Shown here piece by piece: positions 17,430 to 25,845 of a stretch of 34,485 bases of DNA. Numbering within the stretch: position 1 is the first letter of the stretch; each line of letters opens with the position of its first letter. Origin of the DNA: Sulfurospirillum sp. (lineage in GTDB: Bacteria; Campylobacterota; Campylobacteria; Campylobacterales; Sulfurospirillaceae). Location: contig JACUTU010000012.1 in NCBI GenBank assembly GCA_014859685.1, positions 1-34,485 on the forward strand, given 5' to 3'. The notes under the pieces are model-generated. The model was not told the origin of the DNA. It saw only the letters and a list, made by a program, of their open reading frames with translations, and ran no database searches. Made by a program: the position numbers and the translations under genes.

Positions 17430-18101
17430 ATGAAATTACTTATTATAGAAGATGATCAAAATATTTTGAGCTACTTAGAAAAAGGCTTCAAGGAAGAGGG
17501 TTATATCGTAGATATCTGCGATAATGGTAGCGAGGGACTTTACCTTGCACAAACTTGTCACTATGATGCTATCATTGCAGATTGGATGCTTCCTGAAATG
17601 AATGGCTTAAATATATGCCTACAATTACGCATACAAAAAATCACTACTCCATTTTTAATCTTAACGGCAAAGTCTGATGTTGAAGACAAAATAAAAGGGC
17701 TTGAATGTGGTGCCGATGATTATCTGACTAAACCTTTTTCTTTTGGTGAATTAGTGGCGCGTGTCCATGCACTCATCAGGCGGCATAATTTTCATGATAG
17801 TGAGATGCTCACGCTTGACACCTTACATGTAAACCTTTTGAAGCGAACAGTCATGCGAGGCAATACTCCCATTGAACTCACTACAAAAGAGTTTGATATC
17901 TTAGTGTTTATGCTGGGCAATCAAAACACTATCATTTCCCATACGATGCTGCAAGAGAAGATCTGGGGGATAAGTGAGATAACTTCATCAAATGTCATCA
18001 ATGTTTTTATCTATCATCTTCGAAAAAAGATAGATATAGCAGGCGAAAAACCGCTTATAAAGACTATACGGGGTTCTGGTTATAAATTATGCTCGAATTG
18101 A
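17430..18101 (+). CDS. OmpR-family response regulator
   Basis: This 223-residue regulator starts M-K-L-L-I-I-E-D-D. A longer frame back to 17370 would add 20 residues absent from the family, so I reject it. The receiver has the acidic pair E-D-D, the phosphoacceptor aspartate in A-D-W-M-L-P-E-M-N-G, the T in L-T-A-K and the K in T-K-P-F. A winged-helix DNA-binding domain follows, ending I-R-G-S-G-Y-K-L. It overlaps the kinase gene by 13 bases. Being divergent from the cytochrome operon, it may control that operon, though pldA downstream is another candidate. Confidence 0.92.
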   Translation: MKLLIIEDDQNILSYLEKGFKEEGYIVDICDNGSEGLYLAQTCHYDAIIADWMLPEMNGLNICLQLRIQKITTPFLILTAKSDVEDKIKGLECGADDYLTKPFSFGELVARVHALIRRHNFHDSEMLTLDTLHVNLLKRTVMRGNTPIELTTKEFDILVFMLGNQNTIISHTMLQEKIWGISEITSSNVINVFIYHLRKKIDIAGEKPLIKTIRGSGYKLCSN

Positions 18102-19486
18102 TACTCTTTTTTTATGGGCTTTTCTTTTTTTCTTTGGGGGTAGTTATCTTTAGTACCTCCCCAAAAGAGAGTAACTTTTTTTATGCTAAAAAAATTTGGC
18201 TTTTGGCTATGTTTGGTTTGACACATGCTTTTGTCGAATGGATATCGCTATATGTCATACTCTATCCTGAGTTTAAAGAAAAACTATTGTGGTTTGAAGT
18301 TTGTTTTTTATTTGCTTCTTTTATCTTTTTGTTTGAATTTTCTCGTTTTATGATGCGTTTTATTTTTGAAAATCAACAATCATTACATTTTGAGTATCAT
18401 TTTTTCTCCCCGTGGGTCATTTATCCCCTCATCTTTGCTATCCTCTTTTTTATGGTATTTCAAGATCCACAACTCAAAGAAAGTATCGTTGCTGTTCGCT
18501 ATACTTTTGGTTTTTGGGGAAGTTTATTGCTGGGTATTGGACTTTACATGTACGGTAAAACACTCAAAAAACTCAACCATGCAAAAGATTTGGAGTATTA
18601 TTTTAAGATATTAGGTATTGTTTTTGTATTTTATGCTTTTTTCAGCGGTATCGTTGTTCCAAGAGTGGAGCATTTTCCCTCAAATCTCATTAATACAGAA
18701 ATTTTCAAAGAAACATTTGGCATTACGCACTACTTTTTTCGCTGTTTGTGTGCTTTTTTAATAGCAATCTTCTCCATTAAAGCACTGAAGATATTTGATT
18801 ATGAAATGATGGAACAACTTGCAGAATCTTCTAGGCAGATTCAAGAGTTTAGTGCAAATGCTTCACACCAACTCAAAACACCGCTCACTTCTATGCAATT
18901 GCAGATAGATGTTATGCTCAACAAGCAACGCAGCGTTGCAGAGTATCAAGAGGTATTAATGACTATAAAAAAAGAGACAATGACTTTGCAAAAACTTGTT
19001 ACAACACTGCTTATGCTTGCCAAAGTGCGTAATTTTCAGATAAAATCTAGCTTTGAGCCTATTGAAATAGACTCGATTATATTGGATATATTAGGTGAAT
19101 ATATGCCAATTGCCAGAATAAAACATATATCCTTACATGTAGAAAACCTTGAAGCAACTCTTTTTTATGGAAGCAAAGAACTTATCCGCATCCTTATAGT
19201 AAACCTGCTTGATAATGCCATCAAATACACTCCAGAGGGCAAAAATATCACGCTATCTTTGAAAGCAAAACGACTCTTTATCAAAGACGAGGGAGAGGGT
19301 ATTCCAAAAGATAAGCACCAGCTCATTTTTGACAAATTTTATCAGGTACACAAAAAAAATTATCAAGGAACAAGTAGTTTTGGGCTAGGTTTGGCGCTTG
19401 CCAAAAAGATAGCAAAAATCCATTCCATAAAGATTGATGTGCAAAACAATAAAGATATCGGCGCTACTTTTAGTGTATACTTTTGA
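18089..19486 (+). CDS. Multi-pass membrane sensor histidine kinase
   Basis: The 465-residue kinase begins with about seven membrane helices (residues 1-235) rather than a periplasmic sensor domain, so it likely senses a membrane or redox state. The phosphoacceptor histidine lies in A-S-H-Q-L-K-T-P-L-T-S. The ATPase domain has N-L-L-D-N-A-I-K-Y (N box), D-E-G-E-G-I-P (G1) and G-L-G-L-A-L-A (G2). It pairs with the overlapping regulator gene. The ligand is unknown. Confidence 0.9.
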   Translation: MLELILFFYGLFFFSLGVVIFSTSPKESNFFYAKKIWLLAMFGLTHAFVEWISLYVILYPEFKEKLLWFEVCFLFASFIFLFEFSRFMMRFIFENQQSLHFEYHFFSPWVIYPLIFAILFFMVFQDPQLKESIVAVRYTFGFWGSLLLGIGLYMYGKTLKKLNHAKDLEYYFKILGIVFVFYAFFSGIVVPRVEHFPSNLINTEIFKETFGITHYFFRCLCAFLIAIFSIKALKIFDYEMMEQLAESSRQIQEFSANASHQLKTPLTSMQLQIDVMLNKQRSVAEYQEVLMTIKKETMTLQKLVTTLLMLAKVRNFQIKSSFEPIEIDSIILDILGEYMPIARIKHISLHVENLEATLFYGSKELIRILIVNLLDNAIKYTPEGKNITLSLKAKRLFIKDEGEGIPKDKHQLIFDKFYQVHKKNYQGTSSFGLGLALAKKIAKIHSIKIDVQNNKDIGATFSVYF

Positions 19487-19511
19487 TACATCTTCACATG
19501 TAAGGCCATTT

Positions 19512-20501
19512 ATGCGAGCAATCATTGTGAGTTTTTTTTTGATTTTTTCCACCTTAAGTTTCGCCGATGAAAATGCCGATATAGCATATCAAACAGCGTT
19601 AAAATATGAAAAAAATGGCAATTTCAAAGAAGCGATGATTTGGTATAAAAAGGCCGCTACAACCACTTTACATGTACCACAAAAACAAGACGATATAATC
19701 AGCTTTGGCAAAAATAGTATAGAAGGCTCTGATGATAACGCTACAAATGATACTCTTGAGCGGATTATCTTTAGCAGTTTTGATATTAAACCTTACAATA
19801 GCAATTATCTTTTGCCTTTTACTTATGATTTTAACACCAAAGGGGGCAGATCAAATAGTGAAACAAAATTTCAACTTAGCTTCAAAAAACAACTTGGTTC
19901 AAACATTTTGGGAATGCATGAAAAACTCTATCTTGGCTACACGCAAATTTCATGGTGGCAAACATCGCAAAGCTCTTCACCTTTTCGAGAAACAAACTAC
20001 CAGCCAGAAATCTTCATAGAATTTCCCTATATCTATGATTATACCGCACTTAAAGGTTATGTTATAGGACTTTTACACGAATCAAATGGTAGGTCTGTGC
20101 CTTATTCTCGTTCGTGGAATCGCGTTTATCTCAAAGCCGCTTTTCAGTATAAGGATAGCTTCATCGTCCCTCGTATTTGGTACCGTCTGCCCGAAAAAAC
20201 TAAATCATCACCCTTGCAAAGTAGTGGCGATGACAACCCTGATATAGATGAATTTTTAGGCTATGGGGATTTGCGGATTGTGTATCCGTATGGGGTAAAT
20301 CTTTTTTCATTGCTTGTAAGAAATAATTTGCGTTTCAATGCACAAAACAAGGGTGCTGTGGAGTTTGATTGGACATTTCCAGTTCGCAGCATTAAAGATA
20401 TGTATGGAAAGCTTTACTATTTTAATGGATATGGCGATAGTTTGATAGATTATGATAAAAAAGTGCAGAGAATTGGGCTTGGATTTGCGATAACGCGATA
20501 A
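19512..20501 (+). CDS. pldA: Outer membrane phospholipase A (PldA/OMPLA)
   Basis: The 329-residue protein is an outer membrane beta-barrel phospholipase. Its catalytic triad is visible in H-E-S-N-G-R-S, followed by S-R-S-W-N-R-V-Y, equivalent to His142, Ser144 and Asn156 of E. coli OMPLA. I start at M-R-A-I-I-V-S because it opens a signal peptide cleaved near S-F-A-D; an upstream frame to 19434 overlaps the kinase and is unlikely. A short TPR/Sel1-like helix pair (A-L-K-Y-E-K-N-G-N-F-K-E-A) sits before the barrel, which E. coli PldA lacks. It begins 25 bases after the kinase gene, so co-transcription is likely. Confidence 0.9.
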   Translation: MRAIIVSFFLIFSTLSFADENADIAYQTALKYEKNGNFKEAMIWYKKAATTTLHVPQKQDDIISFGKNSIEGSDDNATNDTLERIIFSSFDIKPYNSNYLLPFTYDFNTKGGRSNSETKFQLSFKKQLGSNILGMHEKLYLGYTQISWWQTSQSSSPFRETNYQPEIFIEFPYIYDYTALKGYVIGLLHESNGRSVPYSRSWNRVYLKAAFQYKDSFIVPRIWYRLPEKTKSSPLQSSGDDNPDIDEFLGYGDLRIVYPYGVNLFSLLVRNNLRFNAQNKGAVEFDWTFPVRSIKDMYGKLYYFNGYGDSLIDYDKKVQRIGLGFAITR

Positions 20502-20503
20502 AA

Positions 20504-20540
20504 AAAGGGGCAGATGAGAAAAAATCTCACCCACCCCTTT
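20504..20540 (-). terminator. Bidirectional terminator between pldA and the RRM gene
   Basis: AAAGGGG pairs with CCCCTTT, with an inner TGAGA/TCTCA stem. Reading minus, the stem runs into a T-tract; reading plus, a shorter T-run follows. It serves two convergent genes. Confidence 0.75.
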
Positions 20541-20564
20541 GTAATTTTTAGTATTAATTAGTTA

Positions 20565-20837
20565 TTAATATCTAGGAGCTCTTCTAGGGCGCTCTTCTCT
20601 TGGTCTAGCTTCATTAACTCGTAATGTTCTGCCATCAACTTCTTTTTCATTCAATGCTTCGATTGCTTTAGTAGCTTCTGAATCATTTGGCATTTCTACA
20701 AAACCAAATCCTTTAGATCTACCAGTATCTCTGTCACTAATAACTCTTGCACTTGCAACTTCACCAAATGTTGAAAATAACTCTACAAGTTTCTCATCAT
20801 TTGTACCGTAAGAAACATTTCCTACATAAATATTCAT
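20565..20837 (-). CDS. Single-RRM RNA-binding protein
   Basis: This 90-residue protein is one RNA recognition motif. RNP2 is I-Y-V-G-N-V and RNP1 is K-G-F-G-F-V-E-M, followed by an Arg/Pro-rich tail (R-P-R-E-E-R-P-R-R-A-P-R). Bacterial RRM proteins of this kind are probably RNA chaperones, often cold-responsive. It is monocistronic with a strong terminator. Confidence 0.95.
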   Translation of the reverse strand: MNIYVGNVSYGTNDEKLVELFSTFGEVASARVISDRDTGRSKGFGFVEMPNDSEATKAIEALNEKEVDGRTLRVNEARPREERPRRAPRY

Positions 20838-21029
20838 CTAACCGACTCCTTGAAATTTTAAAACCTAAATGAAAATTACAACACTACAAAATGTTTTAAC
20901 GACAAAAAGGCATTTATGAAACGATATTGTAGCATAATAAAAAAGATTTCAACGCAAAAGTTGCTTTTTTTTTATTTTTATTGCTAAAATACGCACGCTC
21001 GCTACAATAATTTACACAAAAGAGAATCC

Positions 21030-21953
21030 ATGCTAACACTTGCAACTGCTTTAGGACTAAAGATTTTACCTCTGTACGCCACTATAGCGTTAGGATATGT
21101 TATCGTGCGGTATTTTGATGCTAGACGGGAAAATATGGCAAGTTTGCTCATCTATATCTTGGGCCCCATTGTCATTTTTATGGCATCATATCGGGTGCAA
21201 CTTGATCTTGCAGTCGTTGTGCTTCCCATCGTGCTTTATCTACTCAACAGCGTACTCTCATTAAGCGCCCTTGGCATTGGCGGGCGATTTTTTCATGATA
21301 ATACAAAAAATATCCTCGCATTTTCAGCAGGTACTGGCAACACGGGCTATTTTGGTATTCCGCTCGCTATCATGCTTTTGGATGAAAGTTTGGTCAACAT
21401 CTACATTTTCACTGTTTTGGCGTCACTACTTTACGAAAATACTGTCGGATTTTTTGTTGTTGCAAAAGGTCACTATAGCATTATCCAAAGTCTCATCAAA
21501 GTTGCAAAACTTCCCTCTATCTATGCAATGATTTTAGGGCTTACATGTAATATCTTGCAAGTAAAACTTGGTGCGGATTTGGCAAATTATCTCGATACTT
21601 TCAAAAGTGCTTATGCGATTTTAGGAATGATGATGATCGGCATGGGTCTATCCGGACTTAAAAATATTGGCATAGACAAGGCATTTATCTCATTTGCTTT
21701 TTTGATGAAATTTCTCATCTATCCGTTGAGCGTTTTGGTTATCATTTGGCTTGATAGAGTATATTTTCACTTTTTTAGCACAGGGTTGTATCAAGTTATG
21801 TTTCTTTTTGCTATCCCTCCAATGGCGGGCAATACAGTAGCTGTAGCATCACTGCTCAATGTTCATCCAGAAAAAGCCTCCCTAGCAGTTGTGTTGAGTA
21901 CCGCTTTTTCAATTTTCACCATTCCACTGATGGTCGCACTCTTTATGCCCTAG
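21030..21953 (+). CDS. AEC-family (auxin efflux carrier-like) transporter
   Basis: The 307-residue protein has about ten membrane helices in two halves, and the AEC features G-T-G-N-T-G-Y-F-G-I-P near residue 97 and P-P-M-A-G-N-T-V in the second half. AEC proteins move organic acids such as malate or malonate; the substrate here is unknown. It contains a perfect TTACATGTAA. Confidence 0.87.
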   Translation: MLTLATALGLKILPLYATIALGYVIVRYFDARRENMASLLIYILGPIVIFMASYRVQLDLAVVVLPIVLYLLNSVLSLSALGIGGRFFHDNTKNILAFSAGTGNTGYFGIPLAIMLLDESLVNIYIFTVLASLLYENTVGFFVVAKGHYSIIQSLIKVAKLPSIYAMILGLTCNILQVKLGADLANYLDTFKSAYAILGMMMIGMGLSGLKNIGIDKAFISFAFLMKFLIYPLSVLVIIWLDRVYFHFFSTGLYQVMFLFAIPPMAGNTVAVASLLNVHPEKASLAVVLSTAFSIFTIPLMVALFMP

Positions 21954-22025
21954 ATTTTTTTGATTGTAAACATCTTTTTTAGATATAATTAAAAACAGAT
22001 ATTTTATAGTTTATGGAGAAAAAAG

Positions 22026-22229
22026 ATGAATTTCAACAAAATCAGATCATTTTGTAGAGTATTTCGCATCATCATAGGCACAACCCTTATCGTAGCTGGT
22101 ATCGCATTTTATGGCACACTCTCCTACGCTCTGTGGTTTTTCTTAGGAATCATCTCACTCATAGCCGGACTCACAAATTTTTGCCCACTTTGTATGATCA
22201 CTAAAAAATGTGATTTGCCACAAAAATAG
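22026..22229 (+). CDS. DUF2892 (YgaP-type membrane domain) protein
   Basis: The 67-residue protein has two membrane helices and ends in a C-P-L-C motif plus a further cysteine, as in the DUF2892 inner membrane domain. Its start has a GGAG site (TTTATGGAGAAAAAAG before the ATG). The role of the stand-alone form is unknown; redox or sulfur chemistry is a guess. Confidence 0.85.
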   Translation: MNFNKIRSFCRVFRIIIGTTLIVAGIAFYGTLSYALWFFLGIISLIAGLTNFCPLCMITKKCDLPQK

Positions 22230-22242
22230 CAAAGTAGAAAAT

Positions 22243-22267
22243 GAAAATGGGGACAGGCTACTTTTTT
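22243..22267 (+). repeat. REP-like repeat next to a transposase remnant
   Basis: GAAAATGGGGACAGGCTACT followed by five more T, identical in core to the other four copies. It lies about 130 bases before the transposase remnant, as expected for a RAYT flanked by its REP sequences. Confidence 0.8.
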
Positions 22268-22398
22268 GATTGTTTTTTGTTACATGCAAAAAATTACACC
22301 CTTGTGAAAGAATATCAAGCGTAGAGGGTGTTTTTGCAAATTTTGAGATGTAACTTTGTTCCATTTTCAACTCCTCGCTTAACACACTCTTCATTTAA

Positions 22399-22557
22399 GA
22401 AAAATATGAACTTTCTACAAAAGTAGATAGAAACTTGACAATACTTAACGCACACCAAGACGGTTACTCTCAAGCAGACATAACAACTTATTTGAATGTG
22501 TCAACATCACTGATAAGTAAAATTATAAAAAGTGCAGATTCATTCATGGGGGTGTAA
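22399..22557 (+). pseudogene. C-terminal remnant of a RAYT/IS200-like transposase
   Basis: An open stretch after TAA at 22396-22398 translates to about 52 residues containing L-N-A-H-Q-D-G-Y-S-Q-A-D-I, then Y-L-N-V-S-T-S-L-I-S-K-I-I-K. This is the helix-turn-helix tail typical of REP-associated tyrosine transposases. The catalytic HUH domain is gone: upstream sequence in this frame has stops. With the nearby REP-like copy it marks an old insertion at the border of the accessory region. The family match is from memory. Confidence 0.6.
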
Positions 22558-22841
22558 TTTCGAACCGTCCCTTTTGATGATATATTGCATACTATTCCTT
22601 TGTGGTTTCGTTTTGAAAATTATAACTCTAAAAAAAATAAATAGTATGACTTATGTCAAAAAATGTGAAAAGTGTTATTTTGTTTTTGTTTTGATATACG
22701 ACATTTTTATGTATGTTATTTGTTGATTTTTAGCGTGTTTTATATATAATGTATAGTCAATAAAAGGGTGTGTCAAATATTCACGATACAAATAATTTAA
22801 TAGAATATATATATAAACTAATATACCAAAGGACAATATTG

Positions 22842-23015
22842 ATGGCATATAAAAAATTACTAATATCAATTCATAATGAATCAGTAAAGAAGAAAAATTA
22901 TTCAAAAAAACTAACTAAAGATATTTTAAATAATATTGAAATACTATCAAACAAATGTTTTAATCAAAAAGGTGTTTTTACTGTTCTAGTAACTATCATC
23001 AAAGGGCGATTTTAG
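22842..23015 (+). pseudogene. 5' fragment of a truncated gene, possibly restriction-related
   Basis: The ATG at 22842 has a good AAAGGA site, so I prefer it over the GTG at 22770. About 51 residues (M-A-Y-K-K-L-L-I-S-I-H to F-T-V-L-V-T) look like the start of a larger protein. The opening recalls a type II restriction protein family, but I hold this weakly. The frame then runs straight into the tail of a DUF4143 ATPase read in another frame, and stops. It looks like a deletion joint. Confidence 0.45.
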
Positions 23016-23166
23016 TGTAGAAGATACTTACATAGTAGAAGTTGGCGGAAAAACCAAAAGCTATAACCAGATAAAAGATATGCCAAAGAGTTATATCGTA
23101 TCTGATGACATAGAAATAGGAAGCGGCAATAAGATACCGCTATGGCTTTTTGGGTTTTTGTATTGA
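22999..23166 (+). pseudogene. 3' fragment of a DUF4143-type ATPase gene
   Basis: From about 22999 the frame reads V-E-V-G-G-K-T-K-S-Y-N-Q-I-K-D and ends N-K-I-P-L-W-L-F-G-F-L-Y. The intact ATPase at 24594-25787 ends with E-V-G-G-K-N-K-K-F-K-Q-I-K-D and N-K-I-P-L-W-L-F-G-F-V-Y, so this is the last 50 or so residues of a paralogue. No start codon or N-terminal domain is present. Confidence 0.8.
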
Positions 23167-23392
23167 AATTAAATATTTAATAAATACAATTTAACTCCAA
23201 AGAGCAGATTAAAAAATCTCTGCCAAAAAAAGATAGTATGTGCCGCTTTTAAGGATAAATTTGAGCATTATTAACAATAGACAAGATGCGTCTAAGCTTT
23301 GAGATATAATAACTACAAGAAATTCAAGGCAATATGTATGGCAACCAAATGATTTTGAGCATATCTATTATAAATTAAGAGGACAAAAACAG
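23167..23392. other. Intergenic stretch before the DUF1848 gene
   Basis: Contains an imperfect hairpin near 23203-23224 (GCAGATT/AATCTCTGC) that could terminate the ATPase fragment. The DUF1848 frame stays open upstream of its ATG to a TGA near 23301, and that part spells Q-Y-V-W-Q-P-N-D-F-E-H; it has no obvious start and may be debris. Confidence 0.35.
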
Positions 23393-24403
23393 ATGCAATG
23401 GAAAAAAGAAACGATTACTCTGCAAGATGACTCAAGGGTTGAAGCGCAAACTCCAATTATCATCTCTGCAAGCAGAGCGACAGATATTCCTGCTTTTTAT
23501 GGCGAATGGTTTATCAAAAGATGGGAAGATGGATATCTCAAATGGACAAATCCTTTCAATGGACAACCTCTTTATGTAAGTTTTAAAAACGCAAGATGTG
23601 TGGTCTTTTGGAGCAAAAATCCACGAGCGATGATGAAACATCTTGATTGGTTGGATGCACATGTGCCAAACTACTACTTCCAGTTTTCACTCAATGACTA
23701 CGACAAAGAGGGCTATGAAGGCAAAATATCTTCAGTTGAGAGTAGAATAAAAACATTTAAAGAGTTGTCCCAAAGGCTAGGTAAAAAAAGAGTTGTTTGG
23801 CGGTTTGACCCGCTTATCCTCACGCAAGAATTAGGCATAGAAGAGCTTTTAAGAAGAGTCAAAAACATCGGCGATGAGCTACATGCGTAAACTGCAAAGT
23901 TGGTTTTTAGCTTTGTGGATATCTCCATCTACAAAAAAGTCCAATCCAACCTAAACAAAGAGCATGTTCCTTACATAGAGTGGACACAACCGCTTATGGA
24001 TACCTTTGCCAAACGCCTCAGCGAACTTAACAAGAAGTGGGGTTTAGAGCTTGCAACATGTACCGAAAAGATAGATCTTGATACTTACGGCATATCGCAC
24101 AACAAATGTATAGATGATGATCTCATGGTAGATCTTTTTTCGCATGACAAAGAGCTGATGGAGTTTTTAGGCGTAGAGATAGAACCTGCGGATCTCTTTA
24201 GCGATGGCAAAGTTGTCAAAACAAAAAAACTAAAAGACAAAGGACAAAGAGAAGATTGTGGCTGTATCATGAGTAAAGACATAGGAGCTTACAACACTTG
24301 CCCACATGAGTGCAACTACTGCTATGCAAACGCTTCTAAAGAGTTAGCAAAGAAAAACTATCAAAAGTACTTAGAAAATCCAAATAGCGAGAGTATAGTT
24401 TAA
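23393..24403 (+). pseudogene. DUF1848 protein interrupted by an in-frame TAA
   Basis: The two halves, 23393-23890 and from about 23891 to 24403, are in the same frame and together form one DUF1848 protein of about 336 codons. The first half opens I-I-S-A-S-R-A-T-D-I-P-A-F-Y, typical of the family. The second ends with a cysteine cluster, C-P-H-E-C-N-Y-C-Y-A, spaced like a radical-SAM Fe-S site (C-x3-C-x2-C). Only a TAA at 23888-23890 (codon 166) breaks it, within D-E-L-H-A-stop-T-A-K-L-V-F-S-F. This is either a recent nonsense mutation or two separately translated halves; a GTG or TTG restart near 23900 is possible. DUF1848 has no established function. Confidence 0.8.
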
Positions 24404-24593
24404 AAAAATATTAATAAAAAGAGTTTTCAACCTTGACTATAGATATGAAAAATAATATAACCATCCTTTTATTTTGGTAAATGGGACAAGATAATTCAAA
24501 TATATTAAACTAGAGTTATATAAAAATAGTATAATATTTAAACTACACTTTAAATATTTACGATAAAATACTATAAAAACATAAAGGTATCTT
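24404..24593 (+). promoter_or_regulatory. Promoter region of the first ATPase with nested inverted repeats
   Basis: AATATTTAAA (24533-24542) and its exact complement (24549-24558) flank a 6-base loop. Outside them ATAGTAT (24526-24532) and ATACTAT (24568-24574) form a second pair. ATAGTAT/ATACTAT recurs before the second ATPase gene. Likely an operator, possibly for autoregulation. Confidence 0.5.
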
Positions 24594-25787
24594 ATGCTTA
24601 AATATATACAAAACAAACAAGTAAGAAATATCAGTAGCATATCCTTAGAGTTTATAAGAGAGCAGTATTTAGAAAAACTCACTTCAAAAAATAGGCTTGT
24701 AGGACTTATAGGGCAAAGAGGTGTAGGCAAAACTACTTTGATGCTTCAGTATCTAAAACAAAACTACAAGCCTTATGAGTATCTCTATTTTAGTGCAGAT
24801 GATATTTACATCATCAACAGTAGCATTTATGATATTGCGGATGAATTTGTTCGTCTTGGTGGAAAAATTATTGTCATAGATGAGATTCATAAGTATCAAA
24901 ACTGGGCGAATGAGATAAAGTCTATCTATGATAGTTTTCCGGAACTCATCATACGATTTAGCGGAAGCTCTATGTTAAATATCTTACATGAGAAATTTGA
25001 CTTAAGCAGACGAGCGGTTATAAGCTATGTGAAGCCTTTAAGTTTTAGAGAGTTTTTAAAACTAGATGCTAAGATAGAACTACCAATACTCACCCTTGAA
25101 GAGATACGCAAAAATCACAATGAAATAAGCTCCACTCTAGCACTAGAACATCCAACTTTATATAAAAACTTTTTAAGATACCTACAAATAGGATATTATC
25201 CATTTTTTATAGAGGATGAAATCGAGTACAAAAACAAACTTTTCAATGCGTGTGAAAAAGTGATAAATGAAGATATTCCATCTTTAAACAAAATAGACTA
25301 CACCCACTTAAGTATCTTCAAAAAGTTTATCGCAAAACTTATCTACTCAAAAGTCCCATTTAAAGTAAACATCGCTGAACTTTGCAGGGAGTTTGAAGTA
25401 TCGCACCCTACACTGGCAACTTACTTGGAGATACTAGAAACCACAAAACTTATAAGGCCTATCAAAAAATACTCAAAAAATATATCGAAAAAACCAGAAA
25501 AACTCCTCTTCTCAAATACAAATTTGCTTTATACTTTTGCTGATGAATTTGGTGTGGAAGTTGATATTGGCACGGTGAGAGAGACATTTTTTGTAAGTTG
25601 TTTTGAGAGTATCTATTATAGTGATGTTGGAGATTTTATTGCAGATGGCATCATTTATGAAGTGGGTGGAAAAAATAAAAAGTTTAAGCAAATCAAAGAT
25701 GTCGAAGATAGTTTTGTGGTAGTTGATACAGACTACTCTATGGAACAAAATAAAATCCCATTGTGGTTGTTCGGGTTTGTGTATTGA
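24594..25787 (+). CDS. AAA-14/DUF4143 ATPase, copy 1
   Basis: The 397-residue protein has a P-loop ATPase domain, with Walker A G-Q-R-G-V-G-K-T-T at about residue 40 and Walker B I-I-V-I-D-E-I-H at about 97. A sensor-like R-F-S-G-S-S follows, then a winged-helix region near 255-300 and the C-terminal DUF4143 domain. This large prokaryotic ATPase family is common in accessory DNA, but its job is not settled. A truncated paralogue tail lies at 22999-23166 and a more distant family member at 32395-33600. Inverted repeats cover its promoter. Confidence 0.9.
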   Translation: MLKYIQNKQVRNISSISLEFIREQYLEKLTSKNRLVGLIGQRGVGKTTLMLQYLKQNYKPYEYLYFSADDIYIINSSIYDIADEFVRLGGKIIVIDEIHKYQNWANEIKSIYDSFPELIIRFSGSSMLNILHEKFDLSRRAVISYVKPLSFREFLKLDAKIELPILTLEEIRKNHNEISSTLALEHPTLYKNFLRYLQIGYYPFFIEDEIEYKNKLFNACEKVINEDIPSLNKIDYTHLSIFKKFIAKLIYSKVPFKVNIAELCREFEVSHPTLATYLEILETTKLIRPIKKYSKNISKKPEKLLFSNTNLLYTFADEFGVEVDIGTVRETFFVSCFESIYYSDVGDFIADGIIYEVGGKNKKFKQIKDVEDSFVVVDTDYSMEQNKIPLWLFGFVY

Positions 25788-25845
25788 AATGGCGGATGTT
25801 TGGTTTGGTAGGATTTGGAATTTTAAAAGGAAAGGATAAAACAAA

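Larger units (their letters stand above)
673..21549. repeat. Dispersed palindrome TACATGTA (core TTACATGTAA)
   Basis: The exact 8-mer starts at 673, 1704, 7979, 9020, 10346, 10451, 10487, 11278, 11698, 12358, 13973, 16553, 17824, 18545, 19134, 19669 and 21542. Five of these extend to the full 10-base palindrome TTACATGTAA (10450, 10486, 11277, 17823, 21541). All but 16553 lie inside genes, in differing reading frames. I found none from 21.6 kb to the end. Confidence 0.75.

Noticed and set aside
22155-22394. Minus-strand frame beginning M-K-S-V-L-S-E-E-L
   Set aside because: It runs through a REP-like repeat and overlaps the end of the DUF2892 gene; no recognisable product, though a short fragment of an older gene cannot be excluded.
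23393-24403. In-frame stop as recoding to selenocysteine or pyrrolysine
   Set aside because: The codon is TAA, not TGA or TAG, and no nearby structure suggests recoding.
22230-24600. Integration site of a mobile island (tRNA, att repeats, integrase)
   Set aside because: No tRNA, integrase or matching direct repeat is visible at the left edge, and the right edge lies outside the window.
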